Origin: Serratia sp. UGAL515B_01
GTDB lineage: Bacteria > Pseudomonadota > Gammaproteobacteria > Enterobacterales > Enterobacteriaceae
Assembly (NCBI RefSeq): GCF_033095805.1
Contig: NZ_CP109901.1
Span: forward strand, 62,001 to 126,000
Direction of reading: 5' to 3'
Length of the DNA: 64,000 nucleotides
A program made the translations under genes and the position numbers. The notes beneath the pieces were generated by a model. It was given only the letters and a program-made list of their open reading frames with translations. It had not been told where the DNA came from and did not search any database. Positions 30,325-41,742 of this stretch are shown in pieces; position 1 is the first letter of the stretch, and each line of letters starts with the position of its first letter.

Positions 30325-32055
30325 ATGATGTATAGGTTAAGAAAGCTTGTTGTTATTGCTTTGCTGATGCTACTTTGGGGTCCCTTTGGCGCTTTTGCAG
30401 CCTCGTCATTGGCCGATATCAAAGTGACTAATGCCCAGAACGAGGCAACGGTCTTGGTAAGTTTCAATGGGCCCCCAGCCTACGCTTTCTTCTCATTACA
30501 TACGCCAGAACGGGTTATTCTGGATGTCAACCAAAGTGCTACGGTTGGTGGTTTACCGCTGAATTTCAGCGGTAAGAATCTTGTAAAGGGCATTCGTTCC
30601 AGTAAACCAAAGGATGCCCAGAGTGTGAGGTTGGTGTTTGACCTGACCAAGCGCTCAAAAACCCGCGCAGTAACACGTCAGGATGGCACGACGTACACGG
30701 TAGTATTCACCATAACCGCTGAAGTGGGTACGCCCACCAATACCGTACGTAAGTCATCCGCCACTGCATCAGTGGCTAGCAAACCGGCGCATAGAACACC
30801 GGTAACGCAGAGTGGTTCTAATCCTTTTACTAATAAGGCCGCTGTATCTGGTACGGCAAGCGAAGTCACGCCCCGAAGCGCTCGAGTTTCTAGCGGCTCT
30901 GGCGATCGCGTCGTTGTGGCGATAGATGCTGGGCACGGTGGGCAAGATCCCGGAGCCATCGGGCCCAGCGGTCTAAAAGAGAAGAATGTGACCATTGGTA
31001 TTGCGCACCGGCTAAGAAGCTTGCTGGACAAGGACCCAATGTTTAAACCGGTGATGACGCGTACCGGGGATTACTTTATTTCGGTCATGGGACGTTCTGA
31101 TGTCGCGCGTAAGCAAGGTGCTAACGTGTTGGTTTCCATCCATGCTGATGCCGCGCCTAATCCTAGTGCCAATGGTGCTTCAGTTTGGGTACTCTCTAAT
31201 CGGCGTGCTAATAGCGAAATGGCGGGGTGGTTGGAGCAACACGAGAAACAGTCTGAGCTACTGGGTGGTGCGGGTGACTTGTTGGCTAATAGCCAGGCCG
31301 ATCCTTATCTGAGTCAGGCAGTACTCGATCTGCAATTCGGTCATTCCCAACGCGTCGGTTATGACGTGGCGGTAAAAGTATTACAACAGTTACAAAAAGT
31401 GGGTTCGTTGCACAAACGCCGCCCGGAACACGCCAGCCTTGGCGTGCTGCGTTCACCGGATATTCCATCGCTGCTGGTGGAAACAGGATTTATCAGTAAC
31501 AGCACGGAGGAGCGGCTGCTAGGCAGTAGCGCGTATCAGGATAAAATTGCACAGGCGATCCACAATGGCTTGCGCAGTTATTTCCTGGCACATCCGCTAC
31601 AAGCCGACCCAAAGGTGGAAAACCATTCGTTGGAGGCCGCAGCGGCGGTTAAACCCACAACACAAGAATTGAAACAACGCGTGTCTGGGAGTTATTCGAA
31701 TAATAACAGCCTAGCGAAAACGCAGATCCATGTGGTCAAGCCGTCTGAAACGCTTTCCGGAATTGCCGACAGCTATGGCATCAGTATGGCAACGTTACGC
31801 GATCTGAATAAACTCAAGAAAGACGGTATATGGGTTGGTCAACGCTTGAAAGTACCTGCTGGGAAAAATAAAGAGGGTCCGGCTGAGGGCAAGGTGAAAA
31901 AAACCATGCCAACTAGGTACAAAGTGACGCATGGTGATACGCTGTCATCCATCGCTGCTCATTATGGTGTGAGCGTTAAGGATCTAAAACGTGTTAACAA
32001 TTTAAAGTCGGATGTTGCGCCTTTGGATCGGACGCTGATGATTCCGCAGACTTGA
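30325..32055 (+). CDS. amiB: N-acetylmuramoyl-L-alanine amidase AmiB with tandem LysM
   Basis: A 576-residue periplasmic amidase that splits septal peptidoglycan under EnvC control. Parts: signal peptide to about residue 26, AMIN domain (about 30-125), a Ser/Thr-rich linker, Amidase_3 domain (about 200-420) with zinc ligands in Asp-Ala-Gly-His-Gly-Gly-Gln-Asp and Ser-Ile-His-Ala-Asp-Ala and the catalytic Glu in Val-Glu-Thr-Gly-Phe-Ile, then two LysM domains near 467-510 and 531-576. E. coli AmiB (445 residues) lacks LysM. I chose the Met-Met-Tyr-Arg start as in E. coli; an ATG at 30301 is also open. Confidence 0.95.
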   Translation: MMYRLRKLVVIALLMLLWGPFGAFAASSLADIKVTNAQNEATVLVSFNGPPAYAFFSLHTPERVILDVNQSATVGGLPLNFSGKNLVKGIRSSKPKDAQSVRLVFDLTKRSKTRAVTRQDGTTYTVVFTITAEVGTPTNTVRKSSATASVASKPAHRTPVTQSGSNPFTNKAAVSGTASEVTPRSARVSSGSGDRVVVAIDAGHGGQDPGAIGPSGLKEKNVTIGIAHRLRSLLDKDPMFKPVMTRTGDYFISVMGRSDVARKQGANVLVSIHADAAPNPSANGASVWVLSNRRANSEMAGWLEQHEKQSELLGGAGDLLANSQADPYLSQAVLDLQFGHSQRVGYDVAVKVLQQLQKVGSLHKRRPEHASLGVLRSPDIPSLLVETGFISNSTEERLLGSSAYQDKIAQAIHNGLRSYFLAHPLQADPKVENHSLEAAAAVKPTTQELKQRVSGSYSNNNSLAKTQIHVVKPSETLSGIADSYGISMATLRDLNKLKKDGIWVGQRLKVPAGKNKEGPAEGKVKKTMPTRYKVTHGDTLSSIAAHYGVSVKDLKRVNNLKSDVAPLDRTLMIPQT

Positions 32056-32077
32056 AGCACTAACCAGAGGGTTCCAC

Positions 32078-33949
32078 ATGCCTATCCAGGTGTTACCACC
32101 ACAGCTCGCTAATCAGATCGCTGCCGGAGAAGTGGTTGAACGGCCTGCGTCGGTAGTGAAAGAACTGGTAGAAAACAGTTTGGATGCTGGAGCAACGCGT
32201 ATTGATATTGATATTGAGCGTGGTGGCGCCAAACTGATTCGTATCCGAGATAACGGATGTGGGATTGGCAAATCGGATCTGGCTTTGGCGCTGGCACGCC
32301 ATGCAACCAGTAAAATCAGCACGCTCGATGATCTGGAAGCTATCCTTAGTCTAGGTTTTCGCGGCGAGGCATTAGCCAGTATCAGTTCTGTTTCACGCCT
32401 AGTGCTGACTTCGCGTACAACTGAGCAGAATGAAGCGTGGCAAGCTTACGCGGAAGGACGTGATCAGGAGGTAACCGTCAAACCTGCGGCGCATCCGGTG
32501 GGCTGTACGGTCGAAGTGCTCGATCTGTTTTACAACACGCCCGCAAGACGCAAATTTATGCGCACGGAAAAAACCGAATTTGGCCATATTGATGAAATAG
32601 TGCGACGTATTGCGCTTGCGCGTTTCGACGTAGTTATCAACCTGAGCCATAATGGAAAACTGATGCGTCAGTACCGTGCAGCCAAAGATGAAAGCCAGCA
32701 TGTGCGGCGTCTGGCCAGCATCTGCGGCCCTGCCTTTTTACAACATGCCCTCGCAGTTTCCTGGCAGCACGGCGATCTGAGCATTCGTGGGTGGGTGGCC
32801 GATCCTCAAGGGGCTAGCCAACTTGGCGAAATTCAATATTGTTACGTCAACAGCCGGATGATGCGTGATCGTCTGATCAACCATGCTATTCGGCAGGCTT
32901 ATCAGGATCAGTTAAAAGCCGATCAACAGCCCGCCTATGTTCTTTATTTGGAAGTAGACCCACACCAGGTTGATGTGAATGTTCATCCAGCCAAGCATGA
33001 GGTGCGTTTTCATCAGGCACGTTTGGTACATGATTTTATTTATCAGGCGGTGACAACCGTATTACAACAGGCCGGCAATGTGCCATTGCCGCTGGCAGAA
33101 GAAACCACACAAGAATCCCCAGCCTGGCAACCGGAAAACCGTGTTGCTGCAGGGGGGAACCACTTCTCACAACCGGCGCCGAAGCTTGAACGGCAAGCTA
33201 CCATGCTTTCTTCTGTTCGTGAAAGTAAGCCGCAGCCTCCTTATCAGGCGGGTAGTGGCTACCAAAAGCGTGAGGGGGAGCTTTACGGTAAATTGTTACA
33301 GGCTGTGCCAATAGCAGAAGTGCCAACTGAAAAAGTTAAACAACCACTGTCTGCGCCGGTTAATACCTTGCAAGACCCGCCTTTGGCGGGCAGTGAACAC
33401 AGTTTTGGCCGTGTGCTTATGATTTATCCGCCTTGTTATGCCTTGCTTGAACAACGCCAACAATTGGCTCTGCTCAATTTACCTATCGCCGAACGTTGGT
33501 TGCGGCAGGCACAATTGTGTCCAACGGAAGAGGGATTAAAACCACAGCCATTACTCATCCCGATTAAGTTAACTTTGGACAAAAATGAAACCGCAGCCTG
33601 TGTGCACCACCAACCTCTTTTGATGAAAATGGGTTTGGAATTGCAATTAGATCATGGACGGGTGACGTTGCGTGCTGTGCCTTTACCATTACGGCAGCAA
33701 AATTTACAAAAATTGATCCCTGAGCTGTTAGGCTATCTTGCGGAACATCAGGATATTTCGCCTATTGCTTTGGCCGTTTGGTTAGCAAGCCATTTAGGCA
33801 GCGAGCATGAGTTGTGGAACAGTTCTCAAGCAATACAACTACTGACCGATGTTGAACGACTTTGTCCACAGTTGGTTAAATCTCCACCTGGCGACCTTTT
33901 GCAACCCGTTGATTTTAAAGATGCACTGGCAGCTTTCAAGCATGATTGA
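32078..33949 (+). CDS. mutL: DNA mismatch repair protein MutL
   Basis: A 623-residue GHL-type ATPase linking MutS to MutH and UvrD. The four ATPase motifs are seen: [20 protein letters not shown] and Gly-Phe-Arg-Gly-Glu-Ala-Leu. A Pro/Gln-rich linker (about 335-430) leads to the C-terminal dimer domain, which has no endonuclease metal motif, as in MutH-using species. The stop overlaps the miaA start by 8 bases. Confidence 0.97.
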   Translation: MPIQVLPPQLANQIAAGEVVERPASVVKELVENSLDAGATRIDIDIERGGAKLIRIRDNGCGIGKSDLALALARHATSKISTLDDLEAILSLGFRGEALASISSVSRLVLTSRTTEQNEAWQAYAEGRDQEVTVKPAAHPVGCTVEVLDLFYNTPARRKFMRTEKTEFGHIDEIVRRIALARFDVVINLSHNGKLMRQYRAAKDESQHVRRLASICGPAFLQHALAVSWQHGDLSIRGWVADPQGASQLGEIQYCYVNSRMMRDRLINHAIRQAYQDQLKADQQPAYVLYLEVDPHQVDVNVHPAKHEVRFHQARLVHDFIYQAVTTVLQQAGNVPLPLAEETTQESPAWQPENRVAAGGNHFSQPAPKLERQATMLSSVRESKPQPPYQAGSGYQKREGELYGKLLQAVPIAEVPTEKVKQPLSAPVNTLQDPPLAGSEHSFGRVLMIYPPCYALLEQRQQLALLNLPIAERWLRQAQLCPTEEGLKPQPLLIPIKLTLDKNETAACVHHQPLLMKMGLELQLDHGRVTLRAVPLPLRQQNLQKLIPELLGYLAEHQDISPIALAVWLASHLGSEHELWNSSQAIQLLTDVERLCPQLVKSPPGDLLQPVDFKDALAAFKHD

Positions 33950-34883
33950 AACTGAAATGATATACCGCCCTCCGGCTATTTTTATCATGGGGCCAACGGC
34001 TTCAGGCAAGACCGCCTTGGCGATGACACTGCTACAGCATTTACCTGTCGAATTGATTAGTGTCGACTCTGCGCTGATTTACCGTGGTATGGATATTGGC
34101 ACCGCCAAACCGACAGCCGAGGAGTTGGCCCTAGCGCCTCACCGGCTGATTGATATTCGCGATCCTGTCGATGTTTATTCTGCGGCGGATTTCCGTACTG
34201 ATGCGTTGAAGGAGATGGCCGAGATTACTGCCGCAGGCCGTATTCCGTTGCTTGTCGGCGGCACCATGCTTTATTTCAAGGCGTTACTCGAAGGATTATC
34301 ACCCTTACCGTCTGCCGATCCGGTGGTGCGTGAACAGATTGAACGGCAAGCGTTACAGCAAGGATGGGAGTCAGTGCATCGTCAATTGCAGCAGATCGAC
34401 CCTGTTGCTGCACTACGAATTCACCCAAATGATCCGCAGAGACTGACCAGAGCACTGGAAGTTTTTTTAATTTCGGGTAACACTTTAACGGAACTGACTA
34501 AAATTTCGGGTGAATCGTTACCGTACCGCGTTCATCAATTTGCGATAGCGCCTGTCAGCCGTGAGGTGTTACACCAACGTATCGAACTGCGGTTCAATCA
34601 GATGTTGGCTGCGGGTTTTGAAACGGAAGCGCGAGCGCTTTTTGTACGGGGAGATTTGCATACGGATTTGCCTTCCATTCGCTGTGTCGGTTATCGCCAG
34701 ATGTGGTCATATTTGTCTGGCGAAATTAGTTACGATGAGATGGTTTATCGTGGTATTTGCGCAACACGTCAGTTGGCCAAACGCCAAATGACTTGGTTAC
34801 GGGGTTGGGAGTCGGTTCATTGGTTGGACAGTGACAAACCTGAAGAGGCTTTAGACTCGGTAATACAGGTTGTTAGTGCATAG
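33942..34883 (+). CDS. miaA: tRNA dimethylallyltransferase MiaA
   Basis: A 313-residue enzyme that puts the isopentenyl group on A37 of UNN-decoding tRNAs. The P-loop Gly-Pro-Thr-Ala-Ser-Gly-Lys-Thr is at about residues 15-22, then [15 protein letters not shown] and the Gly-Gly-Thr-Met-Leu-Tyr motif. I start at ATG 33942, inside the end of mutL, rather than at the frame opening at 33849, which would lie wholly in mutL. ATG 33957 is a second option. hfq follows 113 bases on. Confidence 0.95.
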   Translation: MIETEMIYRPPAIFIMGPTASGKTALAMTLLQHLPVELISVDSALIYRGMDIGTAKPTAEELALAPHRLIDIRDPVDVYSAADFRTDALKEMAEITAAGRIPLLVGGTMLYFKALLEGLSPLPSADPVVREQIERQALQQGWESVHRQLQQIDPVAALRIHPNDPQRLTRALEVFLISGNTLTELTKISGESLPYRVHQFAIAPVSREVLHQRIELRFNQMLAAGFETEARALFVRGDLHTDLPSIRCVGYRQMWSYLSGEISYDEMVYRGICATRQLAKRQMTWLRGWESVHWLDSDKPEEALDSVIQVVSA

Positions 34884-34996
34884 GTTGAGTGATTGTGTAC
34901 AATTGATGAGTATTCAGCGCGCAAATTTTTAGGTCGTTTATTTTAGAACCGATAGGTTCTTAGTTATATACAACAAACAAATAAGGAAAAGATAGA

Positions 34997-35305
34997 ATGG
35001 CTAAGGGGCAATCTTTGCAAGATCCGTTCCTGAACGCATTGCGTCGTGAACGTGTTCCGGTTTCTATTTATTTGGTAAATGGTATTAAACTGCAAGGCCA
35101 GATTGAGTCTTTTGACCAGTTTGTCATCCTGTTAAAAAATACGGTGAGCCAGATGGTTTATAAGCACGCTATCTCTACCGTAGTCCCATCACGCCCTGTA
35201 TCGCACCATAGCAACAATCCGAGCGGAGGCACCAGTAATTATCACCATGCTAACAATTCGTCTGCGCCACAACAGCCGCAGCAGGAAAGCGATGACACTG
35301 AATAA
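34997..35305 (+). CDS. hfq: RNA chaperone Hfq
   Basis: A 102-residue Sm-like protein forming the hexameric ring that pairs small RNAs with mRNAs. Sm1 (residues about 8-40) and Sm2 with the Tyr-Lys-His-Ala motif (55-58) are as in E. coli, where the His contacts the uridine tail. The C-terminal tail is Ser-, Asn- and His-rich and ends in an acidic Glu-Ser-Asp-Asp-Thr-Glu tip, believed to help release RNA. It follows miaA as in E. coli. Confidence 0.98.
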   Translation: MAKGQSLQDPFLNALRRERVPVSIYLVNGIKLQGQIESFDQFVILLKNTVSQMVYKHAISTVVPSRPVSHHSNNPSGGTSNYHHANNSSAPQQPQQESDDTE

Positions 35306-35332
35306 AGTGCGTTGCGCGTTAACCATGGCGGA

Positions 35333-35363
35333 GAGCATAAGCAGCAATGTGCTGTTTATGCTC
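35333..35363 (+). terminator. Hairpin between hfq and hflX
   Basis: Fourteen-bp stem with one G-T pair (35333-35346 with 35350-35363) and a 3-nt loop. No T-run follows, so it may act as an attenuator or mRNA-end stabiliser rather than a full terminator. Confidence 0.6.
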
Positions 35364-35403
35364 CCCAAACTCACGGTTTGTGTCCGTTTGAGAGGTTGCA
35401 CGC

Positions 35404-36684
35404 TTGTTTGACCGTTACGAAGCCGGTGAGCAGGCCGTGCTGGTTCATATCTATTTCTCACAAGATAAAGATACGGAAGATCTCAGCGAATTCGAGTCGT
35501 TGGTGTCCTCTGCGGGAGTCGAAGCTTTGCAAGTGGTTACTGGTAGCCGCAAATCACCTCATCCCAAATACTTTGTCGGTGAAGGAAAGGCCGCAGAAAT
35601 TGCAGATGCGGTAAAGTCCACTGGCGCATCTGTTGTCCTGTTCGATCATTCCCTCTCCCCAGCGCAGGAGAGAAATCTTGAACGCCTGTGTGAGTGTCGG
35701 GTGATCGACCGCACCGGATTGATTCTAGATATTTTTGCCCAGCGTGCCCGCACCCATGAAGGCAAGTTGCAGGTTGAATTGGCTCAGTTGCGTCATATTG
35801 CAACCCGGCTGGTTCGTGGTTGGACGCATCTTGAGCGTCAAAAGGGGGGGATTGGTCTGCGGGGGCCAGGAGAAACCCAGTTAGAAACTGACCGCCGTTT
35901 GCTGCGAGATCGCATAAGTTTAATTCTTAAGCGTCTTGAGAAGGTAGAGAAGCAGCGTGAACAAGGACGGCGTGCGCGTACTCGTGCCGATGTACCTACC
36001 GTATCGCTGGTGGGCTATACCAACGCCGGCAAGTCAACTCTGTTTAATCGAATTACGTCTGCCGAGGTTTATGCGGCAGACCAGTTATTTGCCACCTTAG
36101 ACCCCACGCTACGTCGTATTGATGTAGCTGATGTAGGTGATACCGTGTTGGCGGACACCGTAGGCTTTATTCGGCACCTGCCGCATGATCTTGTCGCCGC
36201 GTTTAAAGCAACGCTGCAGGAGACGCGTCAGGCCTCTTTGCTATTACATGTGATCGACGCTGCTGATACGCGGCTGGATGAGAACATTGAAGCAGTGAAT
36301 ACCGTACTGGCAGAAATTGAGTCAGATGAAATCCCTACGCTGTTAGTCATGAACAAAATAGATATGCTGGATGATTTTGTCCCGCGTATAGATCGCAACG
36401 ATGAAAATTTACCGATCCGAGTGTGGCTGTCTGCGGCTAGCGGCGAAGGTATCCCGTTGCTATTTCAGGCGTTGACGGAGCGCTTATCGGGGGAAATAGC
36501 GCATTATGAATTGCGTTTACCACCCGAGGCGGGCCGTCTTCGTAGCCGTTTTTATCAGCTTCAGGCAATAGAGAAAGAGTGGAATGAAGACGACGGCAGT
36601 ATCGGTGTGGTAGTGCGTATGCCGATCGTGGAGTGGCGTCGCCTCTGTAAACAGGAACAAGAGCTGATTAACTTTATCGTATGA
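35404..36684 (+). CDS. hflX: Ribosome-splitting GTPase HflX
   Basis: A 426-residue GTPase that splits stalled 70S ribosomes after heat stress. The N-terminal HflX domain (to about 195) carries the [10 protein letters not shown] motif. The GTPase domain has G1 Gly-Tyr-Thr-Asn-Ala-Gly-Lys-Ser-Thr, G3 Asp-Thr-Val-Gly-Phe and G4 Asn-Lys-Ile-Asp. The start is a TTG at 35404 with GAGAGG eight bases before it; that gives the E. coli N-terminus (Met-Phe-Asp-Arg-Tyr), and no ATG fits. Confidence 0.95.
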   Translation: MFDRYEAGEQAVLVHIYFSQDKDTEDLSEFESLVSSAGVEALQVVTGSRKSPHPKYFVGEGKAAEIADAVKSTGASVVLFDHSLSPAQERNLERLCECRVIDRTGLILDIFAQRARTHEGKLQVELAQLRHIATRLVRGWTHLERQKGGIGLRGPGETQLETDRRLLRDRISLILKRLEKVEKQREQGRRARTRADVPTVSLVGYTNAGKSTLFNRITSAEVYAADQLFATLDPTLRRIDVADVGDTVLADTVGFIRHLPHDLVAAFKATLQETRQASLLLHVIDAADTRLDENIEAVNTVLAEIESDEIPTLLVMNKIDMLDDFVPRIDRNDENLPIRVWLSAASGEGIPLLFQALTERLSGEIAHYELRLPPEAGRLRSRFYQLQAIEKEWNEDDGSIGVVVRMPIVEWRRLCKQEQELINFIV

Positions 36685-36901
36685 TCATATACTGTTACAT
36701 TTAGTCGTTCTGCTTAATAACCGAATAGGTTATACCCGATGGACCTGATTATGCAGATAGGTGAACACCGAGGTAATTCTCAGCGGTTTGGTTAACTAAG
36801 CTGCTGAGTTGAGCAAAGGAAGCTGGCATCTTTGTGTTTTAAACGACCAAGGGTAAAGCGTTAGCCTGAAGTACCCAATCACAGAATAATGGAGCTAAAA
36901 C

Positions 36902-38167
36902 ATGGCGTGGAATCAGCCCGGTAATAACGGACAGGACCGCGACCCGTGGGGGAGCAGCAATAATAATGGCGGCAACTCTGGCGGTAACAACAAAGGTGGT
37001 CGCGATCAAGGTCCACCTGATTTGGACGATATCTTCCGTAAGCTGAGCAAGAAATTGAGCAGTTTGGGCGGTGGCAAGGGTTCCAATAGTAATAACAGCG
37101 GTGGCTCCGGTTCAAACGGGCCTAACTTTAGTGGTCGAATTTTTGGTATTGCAGCGGTTGCTGTGGTGGTGATCTGGGCTGCCAGCGGCTTCTACACCAT
37201 TAAAGAAGCCGAGCGTGGGGTCGTTACCCGTTTTGGTAAGCTTAGCCACTTGGTACAGCCAGGATTGAACTGGAAACCCACGTTTATTGATGAAGTGCGC
37301 CCGGTTAACGTAGAGTCCGTACGTGAGCTGGCAGCGTCAGGTGTCATGCTGACTTCTGACGAAAACGTGGTACGTGTAGAAATGAACGTGCAATATCGCG
37401 TTACCGACCCTGCAGCCTATTTGTTTAGCGTGACCGATGCCAACGACAGTCTGCGGCAGGCTACTGATAGCGCCTTACGTGGTGTTATCGGCAAATACAC
37501 TATGGACAAGATCCTGACGGAAGGCCGTACTATTGTGCGTAGTGATACTCAGCGTGTACTGGAGGAAACCATTCGTCCGTACAAAATGGGTATTACGCTG
37601 CTGGACGTTAACTTCCAGGCTGCGCGCCCACCGGAAGAGGTGAAAGCAGCGTTCGATGATGCGATTGCTGCACGTGAAAACGAACAGCAATACATCCGTG
37701 AAGCAGAAGCTTATGCCAACGAAGTTCAGCCACGAGCGAATGGTCAGGCACAACGTTTGCTGGAAGATGCCAGAGCGTATCAGGCACGTACCGTTTTGGA
37801 AGCTCAGGGTGAAGTCGCTCGTTTTGCCAAACTGCTGCCGGAATACAAGTCTGCGCCGGAAATTACCCGTGAGCGCCTGTATATCGAAACCATGGAGAAA
37901 GTCCTGAGCCATACCCGTAAGGTGTTGGTGAATGATAAGGGCAATAATAATCTGATGGTATTACCACTGGATCAGATGCTGCGTGGTCAGGCCGGTAAAT
38001 CGGCTACCGAAGGCAGTAAAGATACCAGCCTGATTCGTCTCAACCCAGCTTCACCTGCTAGCACAACGGCAGATAAGAGCTCGAGCAGCACCAGCGGCAG
38101 TTCGATGATGGACCAACGCCGGGCAAATGCGCAGCGTAGCGACAATACTCGCGTAGGGAGAGAATAA
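36902..38167 (+). CDS. hflK: FtsH modulator HflK
   Basis: A 421-residue single-pass membrane protein of the SPFH/prohibitin family. It forms with HflC the large periplasmic cage around FtsH that tempers proteolysis of membrane proteins. The cytoplasmic N-terminus (1-78) is rich in Gly, Asn and Ser, the transmembrane helix is near 80-98, and the SPFH domain and coiled-coil region follow; the tail is Ser-rich. hflC starts 3 bases later. Confidence 0.97.
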   Translation: MAWNQPGNNGQDRDPWGSSNNNGGNSGGNNKGGRDQGPPDLDDIFRKLSKKLSSLGGGKGSNSNNSGGSGSNGPNFSGRIFGIAAVAVVVIWAASGFYTIKEAERGVVTRFGKLSHLVQPGLNWKPTFIDEVRPVNVESVRELAASGVMLTSDENVVRVEMNVQYRVTDPAAYLFSVTDANDSLRQATDSALRGVIGKYTMDKILTEGRTIVRSDTQRVLEETIRPYKMGITLLDVNFQAARPPEEVKAAFDDAIAARENEQQYIREAEAYANEVQPRANGQAQRLLEDARAYQARTVLEAQGEVARFAKLLPEYKSAPEITRERLYIETMEKVLSHTRKVLVNDKGNNNLMVLPLDQMLRGQAGKSATEGSKDTSLIRLNPASPASTTADKSSSSTSGSSMMDQRRANAQRSDNTRVGRE

Positions 38168-38170
38168 TCA

Positions 38171-39181
38171 ATGCGTAAGTCTTTTATAGTTATCGTCGCT
38201 GTGGTGCTGGTAGCCCTCTATACCTCACTGTTTGTAGTACAAGAAGGTGAGCGTGGCATTGTGCTGCGTTTCGGCAAGGTACTGCGCGACAACGAAAATA
38301 AACCACGAGTTTATTCGCCAGGTCTTCACTTCAAGATCCCTTTCATTGAAACAGTGAAGACGCTGGATGCTCGTATTCAGACTATGGATAACCAGGCCGA
38401 CCGCTTTGTAACCAGCGAGAAAAAAGACCTGATTGTTGACTCTTATCTGAAATGGCGTATCAGTGATTTTAGCCGCTACTATCTGGCAACCGGTGGTGGC
38501 GATGTTTCTCAGGCAGAAGTGCTGTTGAAACGTAAGTTCAGTGACCGCTTGCGTTCCGAGATTGGTCGTTTAGACGTGAGAGATATTGTCACCGATTCAC
38601 GTGGCCGCCTGATGTCAGATGTCCGTGACGCGCTGAATACCGGTACTGTAGGTGACGGTGAGGAAGTCGCCACCACAGAAGCTGATGATGCGATTGCTTC
38701 TGCTGCGGCGCGTGTTGAACAGGAAACCACAGGCAAAAGGCCGCAGGTTAACCCGAACAGTATGGCGGCACTAGGTATTGAAGTTGTTGACGTGCGTATC
38801 AAACAGATCAACCTGCCTGCTGAAGTGTCGGACGCAATCTTCCAGCGTATGCGTGCAGAACGTGAGGCCGTAGCTCGTCGTCACCGTTCGCAAGGGCAGG
38901 AAGAAGCTGAAAAGCTGCGTGCAACAGCAGACTACGAAGTAACACGTACTTTGGCTGAAGCAGAGCGCCAGGCGCGTATTACCCGTGGTGCTGGAGATGC
39001 TGAAGCTGCAAAACTGTTTGCTGCAGCCTTTAGTGAGGACCCGGATTTCTATGCTTTCATCCGTAGTCTGCGTGCCTATGAGACCAGCTTTGGTCCAGGC
39101 AATCAGGATGTATTGGTATTGAGCCCGGACAGTGATTTCTTCCGCTACATGAAGACGCCTGAACCGACGCACAACAGATAA
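38171..39181 (+). CDS. hflC: FtsH modulator HflC
   Basis: A 336-residue SPFH-domain partner of HflK. An N-terminal membrane anchor (residues 4-22) is followed by the SPFH domain with the Glu-Gly-Glu-Arg-Gly-Ile-Val-Leu-Arg-Phe-Gly motif and a charged coiled-coil stretch (Glu-Ala-Glu-Lys-Leu-Arg) near 245. Length matches E. coli (334). It is translated with hflK, and a terminator follows. Confidence 0.97.
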   Translation: MRKSFIVIVAVVLVALYTSLFVVQEGERGIVLRFGKVLRDNENKPRVYSPGLHFKIPFIETVKTLDARIQTMDNQADRFVTSEKKDLIVDSYLKWRISDFSRYYLATGGGDVSQAEVLLKRKFSDRLRSEIGRLDVRDIVTDSRGRLMSDVRDALNTGTVGDGEEVATTEADDAIASAAARVEQETTGKRPQVNPNSMAALGIEVVDVRIKQINLPAEVSDAIFQRMRAEREAVARRHRSQGQEEAEKLRATADYEVTRTLAEAERQARITRGAGDAEAAKLFAAAFSEDPDFYAFIRSLRAYETSFGPGNQDVLVLSPDSDFFRYMKTPEPTHNR

Positions 39182-39239
39182 CGTCAGCATAATGCTACTC
39201 GATGGCTTTAAGTTTTATAGGCTGAGCATAAGGGTATAC

Positions 39240-39268
39240 AGGGTCCGTTAAGCGGGCCCTTTCTTTTA
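39240..39268 (+). terminator. Terminator after hflC
   Basis: Eight-bp stem with one T-G pair (39240-39247 with 39253-39260) followed by TTCTTTT. Confidence 0.8.
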
Positions 39269-39278
39269 TGGGGTAAAA

Positions 39279-39479
39279 ATGAATTCAACGATCTGGCTTG
39301 CGCTCGGACTGGTTTTGGTGCTTGAGGGATTAGGGCCAATGCTGTTTCCACAGGCGTGGCGGAAAATGATCCGGGCAATGACACAATTACCCGATCCAAC
39401 ATTACGGCGTTTTGGTGGTGCATTAGTAGTTGCAGGCTGCGTTATCTACTACATGTTGCGTAGTCGCACGGGGGGCTAA
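39279..39479 (+). CDS. yjeT: DUF2065 membrane protein YjeT
   Basis: A 66-residue protein with two hydrophobic helices (about 4-22 and 44-62) and a short loop holding Pro-Gln-Ala-Trp-Arg-Lys-Met. It matches the small YjeT family found between hflC and purA in enterobacteria. Function is unknown. It begins after the hflC terminator, so it may be expressed by readthrough or from its own weak promoter. Confidence 0.9.
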   Translation: MNSTIWLALGLVLVLEGLGPMLFPQAWRKMIRAMTQLPDPTLRRFGGALVVAGCVIYYMLRSRTGG

Positions 39480-39557
39480 ACTTTAGTCGAAAAAGTACAT
39501 AGTCGTAGGCTAAAAGTGCTGAAACTCGAGAATTACGATGGTAGAATCCATTTTTAA

Positions 39558-40874
<1,317 letters not shown>

Positions 40875-40889
40875 TCTGCGGGTAGCTAC

Positions 40890-41007
40890 CGTCATATACT
40901 CTAAATAATTCGAGTTGCTTGTAGCGACCCGGAAGGGGTGAAGCCCATGGAAGGGCTGAGTAACCAACGCAGCTAACACTTATGCCACTTGAAGTATGAC
41001 GAGCATA
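40890..41007. repeat. Interspersed repeat, full copy
   Basis: An element of about 118 bp between purA and its terminator, with degenerate inverted ends: TCATATACTCTAAATAATTC at the left and ACTTGAAGTATGACGAGCAT at the right, around a hairpin-prone core. Shorter relatives occur at 41191-41230, 49390-49478 and perhaps 24405-24442. The form reminds me of repeats common in Yersinia and Serratia; the family was not checked. Confidence 0.7.
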
Positions 41008-41008
41008 A

Positions 41009-41036
41009 AATAAACCGGGCGTTGTCCCGGTTTATT
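41009..41036 (+). terminator. Terminator of purA
   Basis: Eleven-bp stem (41009-41019 with 41026-41036) and 6-nt loop. It is displaced about 135 bases from the purA stop by the repeat. Confidence 0.78.
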
Positions 41037-41190
41037 ACGCTGATCTATTCTCCCTGAATGCCATTTCACCTAAAAAATCCTTCCATTGAGCTGGCTTAAC
41101 GTCTTCCATACGCTAAATAATTAGCTGCCAGCTCTCTGGCTGGTTTATTATCTCATGAGACATCCAACGAATATCGCTGAGAGTCTGTAT

Positions 41191-41230
41191 TTTATGCTCT
41201 AAATAATTCGGATTGTATGATGAGCATAGA
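41191..41230. repeat. Interspersed repeat, deleted copy before nsrR
   Basis: A left end (TATGCTCTAAATAATTCG) joined almost directly to a right end (GTATGATGAGCATA), giving a 36-bp unit with 7-bp inverted tips. It ends about 28 bases before the nsrR start, so it is probably in the promoter or leader. Confidence 0.65.
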
Positions 41231-41257
41231 CGGATAAGCTGGTATCTAGAGGTAAAC

Positions 41258-41680
41258 GTGCAGTTAACAAGTTTTACTGATTATGGCTTGCGGGCGTTGA
41301 TCTACCTGGCATCATTGCCAGCGGACAAAATGACCAGTATCTCTGAAGTTACTGAGGTGTTCGGTGTTTCACGTAATCATATGGTAAAAATTATCAACCA
41401 ATTGAGCCGTGATGGTTTTATTACTGCTGTTAGAGGTAAAAACGGCGGTATTCGGTTGGGGAAAGCGGCCAAGACTATCCGTCTTGGCGATGTAGTGCGC
41501 GCATTGGAACCACTTTCGTTGGTCAATTGCAGCAACGATTTTTGCCATATTACCCCCGCCTGTCGCCTGAAGCCTGTGCTCCGGCAGGCTGTACATAATT
41601 TCCTTGAAGAGCTGGATAACCATACTCTGGCCGAGATGGTTGAAGATAATCCACCGCTCTACAAGCTTTTGCTTGTCTAA
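41258..41680 (+). CDS. nsrR: Nitric-oxide-sensing repressor NsrR
   Basis: A 140-residue Rrf2-family repressor with an N-terminal winged helix and an iron-sulfur cluster that reacts with NO, releasing genes such as hmp and ytfE. The three cluster cysteines fall at 91, 96 and 102, as in E. coli. The start is a GTG at 41258 with AGAGGT before it, giving the family N-terminus Met-Gln-Leu-Thr-Ser-Phe-Thr-Asp-Tyr. The frame is open further up to 41213, inside the repeat. It is followed by rnr 62 bases later, probably in one operon. Confidence 0.96.
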   Translation: MQLTSFTDYGLRALIYLASLPADKMTSISEVTEVFGVSRNHMVKIINQLSRDGFITAVRGKNGGIRLGKAAKTIRLGDVVRALEPLSLVNCSNDFCHITPACRLKPVLRQAVHNFLEELDNHTLAEMVEDNPPLYKLLLV

Positions 41681-41742
41681 TAACGTGTTACTGAGAAGAC
41701 AAAGCTCAGCGACACCCTGCTGATGACAACGGAGGAACCTCA

